Source: an uncultured Campylobacter sp. (GTDB taxonomy: Bacteria; Campylobacterota; Campylobacteria; Campylobacterales; Campylobacteraceae). From it: a stretch of 64,000 nt of DNA. The notes under the pieces are model-generated. The model worked only from the letters and a program-made list of their open reading frames with translations. It was not told where the DNA came from and searched no databases. A program made the position numbers and the translations under genes. Positions 33,300-40,962 of this stretch are shown here, piece by piece (within the stretch, counting starts at the first letter, position 1; every line of letters starts with the position of its first letter). The stretch covers positions 124,001 to 188,000 of the forward strand of contig NZ_CALGPY010000004.1 of NCBI RefSeq assembly GCF_937959485.1, given 5' to 3'.

Positions 33300-34943
33300 C
33301 TAATTTTTGACTTCGCTTAAAATATCCAAATCTTTGTTATACACCTTGGTATCTACTTCAAAAATTCCAAGCAGCGTGTGAAAAAGATTATCGTGCGAAA
33401 AAGCGTCATCCTTATGCGATTTAAGTACGCTCAGATCGTATCTTTCGCGCATTTTTCCCTCACCTAGCCAAACAATAGCGCCGATATGCTTTTGCGCCTC
33501 GGGAGCAAAAAGATAGGGCATACCGTGCAGATAAACGCCGCCCTCGCCGAGGCTCTCGCCGTGATCGCTCATATAGATCATCGCCGTTTCGTACGTCTTA
33601 GAATATGGTTTTAAAAATTCTACAACCTTGCTTAAAAAATAATCCGTGTATAAAATCGCGTTATCGTAGGCATTTGAAATTTCTTGCTGCGAGCAGTTCT
33701 CAAGCTCGTTATCGCGGCAAACGGGGCTAAATTTTTCAAATTCTTTCTTATAGCGCTTAAAATACGCAGGCCCGTGATTGCCCATCTGATGCAGCACGAT
33801 TAATACATCTTTGCCCGCGTTTTCGGCGATAAATTTATCAAGCCCTGCAAGCATCCCCTCGTCCCTGCACTCTACGTCGCAGATCGGATTATTTTGCGGA
33901 ATTTTAAAATCCTGATATTTCACGCGCAGCGCCACACCTTTGGAATCGGAATTGTTATCGCGCCACAAAATCGCCATGTCATCAGCGCGGTTTAGTATGT
34001 CTAATACGTTTTGCTCCTCCGTAGCCTTTTCGACGCTAAATTCCTCGCGATTTAGCAACGAAAACATGCACGGCACGCTTTGCGCCGTCGAAGTGCCGCA
34101 AGAATGGGTATTACTTAGGCTTACGACGCCCTGCTCTTTGGCTAGTAGCGGATTAGTATCTCGCTCGTAGCCGTTTAGCGAAAATCTATCCGCTCTCGCC
34201 GCTTCGCCCACGACTACGACGACGAGCTTTTTTGAGCTTGTAGAATTTTCATCGATATGCGCGTCCGTAGCGATTTGCATCAGAGGCTGCGAGCCTTGAT
34301 TTTTAGATTTTGCGGCAAATTTAACGCCGCTGTAGATCCAATATCCGGGATTTGCGTAGCTGCGTAAAATTTTATGCTCTCTGAAAAACGACGCGTAGTA
34401 TTTGCTAAATCCAAAAAGCAACGCCGCGATGATTATTATGCAAATGCCCGCTGTTTTGAGTTTGGCTAAAATTTCAAATTTAAGCGGACGGTATCTAACG
34501 CGCAAGTGAGCGATCAGCACGCAGGGCAAGACGCCCAGCACCAGCACGTAAATCGCTAGTCTCGGGCTAAAAAGATCCGCCGACTCGGCAAAGTTCGTCT
34601 GGGCTGCGTTACGGATCATCTCCGAATCGATTACGACGTTATAGCTATCCATGAAATACGCCGTAAACGACGAAATAAAAAAGCATATCATCAAAATCGG
34701 CTTGGTTGTATAACGCGAGCTAAAAATCGTAAAAAATAGTGTCAAAAAAGCGATCAAAGCCGCCATGTCACAGACAAGATAGATAAAATTTAGCCCCGAG
34801 ATTCCGTAGGCATTTATGATATTTTTAAAAAACGAGAAGTTAAAAAACGCCACAAAAGCAAGCGAGCTTAGAAAAATAAGCTTCTGCTGCGACGGATTTT
34901 TAAAAAAGCTAGGCACGAAGCGTTCCTTGAGATAAAATTTCAA
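33300..34943 (-). CDS. Phosphoethanolamine transferase (EptA/EptC family)
   Basis: This inner-membrane enzyme moves phosphoethanolamine from phosphatidylethanolamine to lipid A; in C. jejuni the orthologue EptC also modifies flagellar rod and glycans. Five membrane helices fill about residues 20-190, then a periplasmic sulfatase-fold domain. The nucleophile threonine is in SCGTSTAQSVPCMFS near residue 285, metal ligands in VVVVGEAARADRF near 248 and MSDHGESLGEGG near 460. Length 547 is normal. It is followed on the other strand by a PepSY gene and a two-component system, an arrangement that suggests envelope-stress control. Confidence 0.92.
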   Translation of the reverse strand: MKFYLKERFVPSFFKNPSQQKLIFLSSLAFVAFFNFSFFKNIINAYGISGLNFIYLVCDMAALIAFLTLFFTIFSSRYTTKPILMICFFISSFTAYFMDSYNVVIDSEMIRNAAQTNFAESADLFSPRLAIYVLVLGVLPCVLIAHLRVRYRPLKFEILAKLKTAGICIIIIAALLFGFSKYYASFFREHKILRSYANPGYWIYSGVKFAAKSKNQGSQPLMQIATDAHIDENSTSSKKLVVVVVGEAARADRFSLNGYERDTNPLLAKEQGVVSLSNTHSCGTSTAQSVPCMFSLLNREEFSVEKATEEQNVLDILNRADDMAILWRDNNSDSKGVALRVKYQDFKIPQNNPICDVECRDEGMLAGLDKFIAENAGKDVLIVLHQMGNHGPAYFKRYKKEFEKFSPVCRDNELENCSQQEISNAYDNAILYTDYFLSKVVEFLKPYSKTYETAMIYMSDHGESLGEGGVYLHGMPYLFAPEAQKHIGAIVWLGEGKMRERYDLSVLKSHKDDAFSHDNLFHTLLGIFEVDTKVYNKDLDILSEVKN

Positions 34944-35123
34944 GTTGAAATTTTACGGCGTTTTGGTAAATACTCGGAAATTCCGCGCTTCGTATCTCAC
35001 AAATCGCAGCAAAATTTTTGTGAAATTTTAAAATTCCGCGCGTATTCATCTTAGCTTCATCTTGGAATTTTAAAATTGCGCCATCCAAAATAAAATTTGG
35101 AAATAAAATTAAAAGGATTAAAG

Positions 35124-35624
35124 ATGAAAAATCTTAATTTAGGCGCACTCGCCGCTACATTCGCCCTTGCGGGTGCATTAAACGCAGGAAGTTTTAGCGA
35201 AAAAGACGCTAAAGTTTCATTCGATCAAGCGATAGGGATCGCGCAACAAAACTTTGGTGACACAACTATAAAAAGCGTAGAAATCGACGATGAGCACGGA
35301 AGGCTCATCTATGAGATCGAGTCGTATAAAGAAGGTAGCGAAAGCGAGATCAAAATCGACGCTCAAAGCGGCGAAATTTTAAAGACTCAAACGCAAAAGA
35401 AGCTAAAGCCTAGTAAAATTGATTATTCGCAGGTCAAAATCAGTGCCGCAGACGCTCGCGCCAAAGCACTTAGCGCAAACGCCGGCTGGGATTTTCGCGA
35501 GGTTGATTTAAAAAGTAACGGCGGTAAGCCTGCATACGAAGTCAAACTGCGCCAAGGCATGAGCAAAAAAGAGGTGCTAATCGACGCCGCTACGGGCGAG
35601 CAGATCTTGCAGCGTCAAAAATAA
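35124..35624 (+). CDS. Periplasmic PepSY-domain protein
   Basis: The ATG at 35124 follows AAGGATTAAAG and opens a signal peptide (NLGALAATFALAGALNAGS); a start at 35097 would add nine residues before it. The mature part of about 145 residues has two PepSY domains, about residues 30-88 (VSFDQAIGIAQQNF, GRLIYEIES, IDAQSGEIL) and 100-165 (ISAADARAKALSANAGW, PAYEVKLRQG, IDAATGEQIL). PepSY proteins often sit beside two-component systems or modulate periplasmic enzymes. The next gene starts 13 bases after its stop, and the response regulator follows, so a sensory role is plausible. Confidence 0.85.
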   Translation: MKNLNLGALAATFALAGALNAGSFSEKDAKVSFDQAIGIAQQNFGDTTIKSVEIDDEHGRLIYEIESYKEGSESEIKIDAQSGEILKTQTQKKLKPSKIDYSQVKISAADARAKALSANAGWDFREVDLKSNGGKPAYEVKLRQGMSKKEVLIDAATGEQILQRQK

Positions 35625-35637
35625 GCAAAGGCGTGAG

Positions 35638-36267
35638 ATGAAAAATCAAAGCTTAAAGAGCGGAGTGGACAACTCCGCCAAAACTAGCGAGGCTTTGGAC
35701 GCTAGGGATTTTAGCATAAACGAAAACGCTGACTATGGCGCCCAAAATGTAGACGCGGCTAAAAATTTAGATGAAAATGCGCAGGATTTTTCGGCAAATT
35801 TAGCGAGCGAAACAAGCGAGCGGAAACCCACGTCCTGCGAGCAAAATTCTAAAGATTTTTCTAGCGTGGAATGTCGCGAAAACCGAAAGAATTCTTGGGA
35901 AGCGAAAGATTATAAGGACGAGCGGAATTCTTCGCAGACGCATGACTTATCAAGTGCGCAAAATTTCGCTAGTGAGCAAAATTTCGCCGATACGCAAAAT
36001 TTTTCTGATACAAGTAATTTCGCAAGCGCGCGAGATTCTGCCAGTGCAGCAAGCTGCGCGGAGGTTTGTAATTCTTTCAAGCCGGTGCTTTGTAGCCGCT
36101 GCAAACGCGAAATCGCTAAGCAAAATTTCAAGCTTGGCTGCGTAGGATTTGGGCTTTTTGCGTTAAATATCACAGCAGGTGCGCTAAATTTTTTAGGGCG
36201 ATTAGGAAGCGTAGCGGATAAAAAGGCAAGCGAGATTAGAGCTAGGCAAAAGGCGCCTGCAAATTAG
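35638..36267 (+). CDS. Small membrane protein with repeat-expanded N-terminal part, unknown function
   Basis: I do not recognise a family. About residues 1-145 are a charged N/Q/S/D-rich tract with no hydrophobic part; within it residues 108-137 are five six-residue repeats of the form x-QNF-A/S-x. The last 65 residues look like the real core: CSRCKREIAKQNF (a CxxC knuckle), then LGCVGFGLFALNITAGALNFLG as a membrane helix, and a basic tail. Start at 35638 follows GGCGTGAG weakly; a shorter form starting later is possible. It sits between the PepSY gene and the response regulator, so it may be part of that operon. Confidence 0.6.
   Translation: MKNQSLKSGVDNSAKTSEALDARDFSINENADYGAQNVDAAKNLDENAQDFSANLASETSERKPTSCEQNSKDFSSVECRENRKNSWEAKDYKDERNSSQTHDLSSAQNFASEQNFADTQNFSDTSNFASARDSASAASCAEVCNSFKPVLCSRCKREIAKQNFKLGCVGFGLFALNITAGALNFLGRLGSVADKKASEIRARQKAPAN
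35959..36048 (+). repeat. In-frame 18-base minisatellite, five units
   Basis: Units begin at 35959, 35977, 35995, 36013 and 36031. Each opens with CAAAATTT or a variant and encodes QNF plus three small or acidic residues. The period is a multiple of three, so the frame is kept. Confidence 0.8.
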
Positions 36268-36400
36268 TGCAACTCCCTAACGCTACTGAAATTTAACGGT
36301 GCTTAAAAGCGAGCGGGTTTACACATCCAAGGCGCCGCAAAATTTATGCGTTTTTGGCTAAAATGGCGGATTAGAATTAGCAAAATTTTAAAGGAACGCT

Positions 36401-37066
36401 TTGAAAATTTTACTTGTCGAGGATGAAAAAGATCTAAATCAAATCATCGCAAAATGTCTGAAAAAGGACGGCTACTACAGCGTAGATTGCGCCTTTTGCG
36501 GTAAGGAAGCGCTAGAGTTTTTGGATGTCGCAAAATATGACGCTATCGTGCTTGATGCGATGATGCCCGTGATGGACGGCTTTGAGTTTTTGAAGGCGGC
36601 GCGGGCGCGCGGACTGGGAACGCCGGTTTTATTTTTAACTGCGCGGGACGCCAAAGAAGATATCATCGCAGGGCTTGATCTGGGCGCAGACGATTATATG
36701 GTTAAGCCCTTTGATTTTCGTGAGCTTTTGGCGCGACTTCGCGCAATTATTAGGCGCAAAAACGCTACTGCGGATAACGAAATTATCATAAGGCAAGTGC
36801 GCCTAAATCTAAGCAAAAAATCGGTCGTCTGCGCGGGCGAGGTAGTGGAGCTAACGGGTAAGGAATATAGAATTTTAGAGCTTTTGATGCTAAATCGCGG
36901 TGCGATTTTAAGCCGCGAACAAATCGGCGAGAGCATTTGGGATTTTAGCGGCGAAGCAAGCTCAAATGTTATCGATGTTTTAATCAAAAATATCCGCAAA
37001 AAGCTAGGCGAGCACGGCGATATAATAGAAACGAAGCGAGGGCTTGGCTATGTCGTGGCAAAATAG
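36401..37066 (+). CDS. OmpR-family response regulator
   Basis: A 221-residue regulator with receiver domain (acidic pocket in LLVEDEKDL, phosphorylation aspartate in IVLDAMMPVMDGFEF at about 52, lysine in DDYMVKPFD) and a winged-helix DNA-binding domain (VELTGKEYRILELLMLNRG, NVIDVLIKNIRKKL, TKRGLGYVV). The start is TTG at 36401 with AAAGGA upstream. Its end overlaps the histidine kinase start by 17 bases. The pair with the upstream PepSY gene recalls QseBC or PmrAB layouts. Targets are unknown; eptA next door is an obvious candidate. Confidence 0.93.
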   Translation: MKILLVEDEKDLNQIIAKCLKKDGYYSVDCAFCGKEALEFLDVAKYDAIVLDAMMPVMDGFEFLKAARARGLGTPVLFLTARDAKEDIIAGLDLGADDYMVKPFDFRELLARLRAIIRRKNATADNEIIIRQVRLNLSKKSVVCAGEVVELTGKEYRILELLMLNRGAILSREQIGESIWDFSGEASSNVIDVLIKNIRKKLGEHGDIIETKRGLGYVVAK

Positions 37067-38771
37067 CAAGATTTGGATTAAAATTTCGGCGATTACGAAG
37101 CAGATTTTTGCCGCTATGGCGCTTTTTATATTAAAATTCGTGCGAAATTTTAAACAGAATTTTACGCATAATTTTGCGTGTTTAAAGAAAAGCCGCAAGA
37201 AAAATCCCACGCAAAATATCGAGTTAAACCGGGCTCTAAATTCTACTCAAAGCCAGGCGTCAAATTTTAAACGGAATTCCACACAAAATCTGGCAGCAAA
37301 TTCCACGCCAAATTTTTCTGCTACAAGCGCAACGCCTGATCTAGCGCAAAATTCTAATAGCGTCCTCGCGCAAAGTCAAGGACAAAATTTCTCGGCTAAA
37401 ATCGCGATAAGAAATTTTACTCAAGCCTTATCTAGAATATTTGCAACCGCTAAGGAGAATTTTAGCTCACGCGCGCTACCTATCAGCCTACGCGTGACGC
37501 TTTATTACAGCGTATTTATTTTGGCGCTTGCAGGCGCTATTATCGGCATTTGCGGCTATATTTTAGACGAAGTATCAGGAAGCTCCGTCAGCCAAAAAAA
37601 GCTTGCCCATCTAGTGCAAAAAGCCGCGCGCGAGGGAAAATTTAAAAGCTTTGATGACGGTGTATTTTTCTACGAACATGACGGACAAAGCGGCGTGATC
37701 GCGGGGTTTGTGCCTAAAGGCTTCGATCCTGCGTTGCCGCTCTCGCGTCAAGGCGCGCGCGAGGTGGAGCTTGATGACGACGAGTTTTTCTATTACGACG
37801 CGCAGATCAAAGGGCGCAGTGCATGGATACGCGGCGTCATCGCAGTTAGCGAGTTTGAGCTTGCGATGAAGCGCGTGATGCTGATCGCTCTTATCCTATC
37901 GCCGCTATTTGTGGTGCTCGTCATCTACGGCGGCTACGCGATCATAAAAAGAGCGTTTAAGCCCGTGCGCACTATGTCGCGTACAGCTAGCGAGATCGGA
38001 GCTAGCGGCGATTTTACGCGACGAATAGAACTACCGCGAGGCAAGGATGAGCTAAGCACGCTCGCAGCTACGTTTAATGAAATGCTAGCATCACTGCAAA
38101 GCGCGTTTGAGCGCGAGCGGCAGCTAAGCGCCGACCTTTCGCATGAGCTGCGTACGCCCGCTGCCGTCATACTGGCTCAAAGCGACTACGCCATTGCCTA
38201 CGAGCAAGACGCGAGTGAGGCAAAGGAGAGTTTCGCGGTCATCAACAATCAAGCGCGTAAAATTTCGGCGCTAATAGAGCAGATTTTAGAGCTTGCCCGA
38301 TTGCAGCGCGGCGTGTGTTTGGCACCCGTAAGCTTAAGTAAAATCGCAAGCGAGTGCGCGCAAGACTTTCAACTTTTGTGCGCACAAAAAGGGCTAAGCT
38401 TTAGCTCACAGATAGCCGAGGGCGTGCACGTAAACGGTGATGAGTTGCTTTTGATCAGGCTGATTAACAATCTTTTAAGCAATGCTTTAAAATTTACGCG
38501 CAGCAGCGTCGTTTTAGAGCTTTGCGTCAGTGCAGACGCGTGCGAACTTAGCATAAGCGACGACGGAGAGGGCATCGAGCCTGCCTTGCAAAATAAAATT
38601 TGGGACAAGCTCTATCAAATCGAGCGTTCCAGAAATCGCGAGCAAAATAACGGCGCAGGGCTCGGGCTAGCCATCGCCTCACAAATCGCAAAGATCCATG
38701 GCACGCAGATTTTACTACGTAGCGAAGTAGGACGCGGAAGCAAATTTAGCGTAAAGTTTAAGAAGGTTTAG
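37050..38771 (+). CDS. Sensor histidine kinase with long repeat-rich N-terminal extension
   Basis: The partner kinase of the preceding regulator, 573 residues from the ATG at 37050 (a TTG two codons earlier is less likely). Before the first true membrane helix (LRVTLYYSVFILALAGAIIG, about residues 148-172) there are about 145 residues, of which 45-125 are N/S/Q-rich and built from the same words as other inserts here; most kinases of this type start within 15 residues of that helix. After it come a short periplasmic sensor, a second helix near 280, HAMP, the histidine box LSADLSHELRTPAAV, NLLSNALKF, DDGEGIEP and GAGLGLAIA. All catalytic boxes are intact. Confidence 0.9.
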   Translation: MSWQNSKIWIKISAITKQIFAAMALFILKFVRNFKQNFTHNFACLKKSRKKNPTQNIELNRALNSTQSQASNFKRNSTQNLAANSTPNFSATSATPDLAQNSNSVLAQSQGQNFSAKIAIRNFTQALSRIFATAKENFSSRALPISLRVTLYYSVFILALAGAIIGICGYILDEVSGSSVSQKKLAHLVQKAAREGKFKSFDDGVFFYEHDGQSGVIAGFVPKGFDPALPLSRQGAREVELDDDEFFYYDAQIKGRSAWIRGVIAVSEFELAMKRVMLIALILSPLFVVLVIYGGYAIIKRAFKPVRTMSRTASEIGASGDFTRRIELPRGKDELSTLAATFNEMLASLQSAFERERQLSADLSHELRTPAAVILAQSDYAIAYEQDASEAKESFAVINNQARKISALIEQILELARLQRGVCLAPVSLSKIASECAQDFQLLCAQKGLSFSSQIAEGVHVNGDELLLIRLINNLLSNALKFTRSSVVLELCVSADACELSISDDGEGIEPALQNKIWDKLYQIERSRNREQNNGAGLGLAIASQIAKIHGTQILLRSEVGRGSKFSVKFKKV

Positions 38772-39372
38772 GCGGTTTTGTGGGCTTGGTGGCGTAAAGA
38801 AATGCTGGGCGGCGAAATTCTTAAAAATTTTATCGCCTATTGTTGCTTAAAATTTAACGACTATAGCCGTATATAGGGGTGATGGTGTAATTTTAAAATT
38901 AGGCCGGCGTCGCCAATAATATCGGATGATTTTTGTGATAGTCGTGCGCTTTTAAATTTAAATGGGCCAAATTAAATGGGCCAAATTTTAAAATTTAGTT
39001 TTACCGCGAAATTCCGCGGCAAATTAATAAGGCAAGGCGCAGCATTTTGCTCTTGGGCGAAGTGATAAGGCAAGCGCTTTAGAGCTTAAGTAGGCCGGCG
39101 CGGGTAATTTAAGAATTTTGAGATATGCGGCAAAATAAGCCTTCGCTGAAATTTCACGGCGCAGTATTACAGGATAAACCTTTGCTAAAATTCTAAGACG
39201 CCACATTAGGCTCTAGAGGATTTGAATTTAGGAGTATCTAACGACCAAGTAAAATTGAAATACGGAGCAAAAAAGACGGACTGAGATTTAAGGCCGCCTA
39301 CATAAGCGAAATTTTGTCTTTTTGCCCACCTCTCTCTTGCAGCTTACGGCGATATAATCAAAGCCGTTTGCC
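38772..39372. other. Gene-free spacer with repeat words and a partial hairpin copy
   Basis: No gene is visible. At 38924-38949 the sequence resembles the left arm of the hairpin at 28231-28301 (GGATGATTTT then TGTG and GTGCGC). Just after it, the word AAATGGGCCAAATT occurs twice in direct repeat near 38958-38987. The rest is AATT-rich spacer. Confidence 0.4.
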
Positions 39373-39626
39373 TTACCTCTTGCTACGCAAGGCAGCCCCG
39401 CCGTTTATTAGTATGACCCTACCACGCTCGTCTGTCCCGTATCCGTAGTGGGTGCTGTAGCCAAATTTTACGAGGATCTTGCACGGCGGCAGATTAAATT
39501 TCACTATATAGCGACGGGCTACTTTTTCTGCATCGAGCTTGTCGCGAAACGTCGCGCTTTAGCCGTGCGCAGTGCTATCAAAAAGTAAAATTTCCTCGCC
39601 CGTTTTTACGCATTTGATTGATTGTT
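39373..39626 (-). pseudogene. Decayed gene fragment, unknown function
   Basis: On the minus strand a frame reads like true protein: TGEEILLFDSTAHG, then a stop (TAA at 39559-39561), then SATFRDKLDAEKVARRYIVK, LVKFGYSTHYGYGTDERGRV and a final stop at 39373. There is no start codon in frame before it and another stop just upstream. The composition differs from the repeat-derived spacer around it. I do not recognise the family; it is most likely the remains of a small gene. The plus strand is also partly open but reads less naturally. Confidence 0.5.
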
Positions 39627-39650
39627 AGCTTGCGAGGTATGAGCTCGCCC

Positions 39651-40412
39651 TCACAAGTCCGCAGGGATGGACTTTTCTAAATTTTTCGCCCTGCCTAGGA
39701 TCGTAATCGCTCTGCGCTCGCATATATTTACGCACCTGTAGCAAAGCGTGCACTCATCGCCGAATTGCGCCTTTTTGCAAGCGAGCTTTATGTTTCGCAT
39801 CGGGCAGGGTTTGACGCAAGCCCCGCAGCCGCTGCATCGCGATGGATCGAGGCTCGGCTTGCGCTTAGCAAAGGGGCTTTTGTCCCAAATTTTCATCCAA
39901 AGCCGCTGTCCTAAAAACCCTGCGATACGACAAAGCGCACCTAGCCCCTCTTGCGGCGGACGGCCTGCGATAAGCGCCTTCGCAACGCGTCTGACTTTAG
40001 CGTCCGCCTCTTTGATTATGCGCTCGTTTTTCGCTTGCGAGTAGCTAAAAATCGCCACATCGAGGATGAACGCGGGCATTTTGATATGAGCGCCGCCCGT
40101 TATGTTTGCGCCGAATTGTTTTAAAACTCTAGCCGCGCACCCTGCCCCGTCGCCGCTGAAAATCTCCATCGTAGCGAGGATGAATACGTTTTTGCCGCTA
40201 AAGCTCGCGCCGTTTTGGTAGAGGAAGTCGCGCACGATACGCGGTAGGTCGCTAAAATAGACGGGATATGCCAAAATGACGTCATTGTGGTGCTTTAAAA
40301 GCTCATTGCAAGCCTTGCTCTCGATCGAGACGCAAACGCCGCCAAGATGAGCGATGAGCCTATCCACGTAGTGTTTCGTGTTGCCCGTGGCGCTAAAATA
40401 GATCGCTATCAT
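39651..40412 (-). CDS. Flavodoxin-ferredoxin fusion protein (EFR1 family)
   Basis: The N-terminal part, about residues 1-160, is a flavodoxin fold (MIAIYFSATGNTKHYVDRL is the FMN phosphate loop). The C-terminal part has two 4Fe-4S motifs, CSGCGACVKPCPM near 195 and CTLCYRCVNICER near 220. Such fusions (called EFR1 family ferredoxins) are thought to shuttle electrons in anaerobes; the partner here is unknown. I take the ATG at 40412, with a GGGG run seven or eight bases upstream, over a GTG two codons earlier. It lies after and on the same strand as the flavoprotein reductase but 550 bases away, so co-transcription is uncertain. Confidence 0.85.
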   Translation of the reverse strand: MIAIYFSATGNTKHYVDRLIAHLGGVCVSIESKACNELLKHHNDVILAYPVYFSDLPRIVRDFLYQNGASFSGKNVFILATMEIFSGDGAGCAARVLKQFGANITGGAHIKMPAFILDVAIFSYSQAKNERIIKEADAKVRRVAKALIAGRPPQEGLGALCRIAGFLGQRLWMKIWDKSPFAKRKPSLDPSRCSGCGACVKPCPMRNIKLACKKAQFGDECTLCYRCVNICERRAITILGRAKNLEKSIPADL

Positions 40413-40962
40413 GCCCACCCCCCAAGCGTACTTTATGTGACGAATTTTAGCGAAATTTAGCGTCGTTGATTGTTAAATAGATGAAATTTTACGCAAAATG
40501 CGCATGAAATTTTAAAATTTGATCGTGCACTCATGCCGCTACGGCGTCATAAAAGCGGCGTTTAAATTTAGCTTTTACCTAGTGTGCGCGATACGCACAA
40601 AACAGGGCTTACGCAGCGCAGACTCGGGCGACGCCGCAGAGTTTTGGCGCTACAAAATTTAAAACTTCCGCGTTATGAAATTTTAAAATTTTATGATTTG
40701 AAATTTTACCGTCGCGCCGCCGCGGGCGGCGAACGCACTCTCGTCCTTAGGCGTTACGACTTGGGCAACAAAGCCTTTTATGCTGTACGCATTTTACTGC
40801 TTCACGTACCTAGCCTTGTAAACCGCGACAGACCCTGCCGCCGCTCTACGTAGGATTTACGGATTGTGCTGTGTCCTACTTCGCGTGAGTCCTTCGTACA
40901 TCAAGCGTTTCGGCGCAAAGCATGTATGGCTACTTCGTGCCGAAATTTCGCAGGCGCTAAAT
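40413..40962. other. Gene-free spacer
   Basis: No ORF with coding character was found on either strand. It has AATT words near 40450-40720 and a less patterned part at 40740-40960. I see no hairpin with a T-run. Confidence 0.4.
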
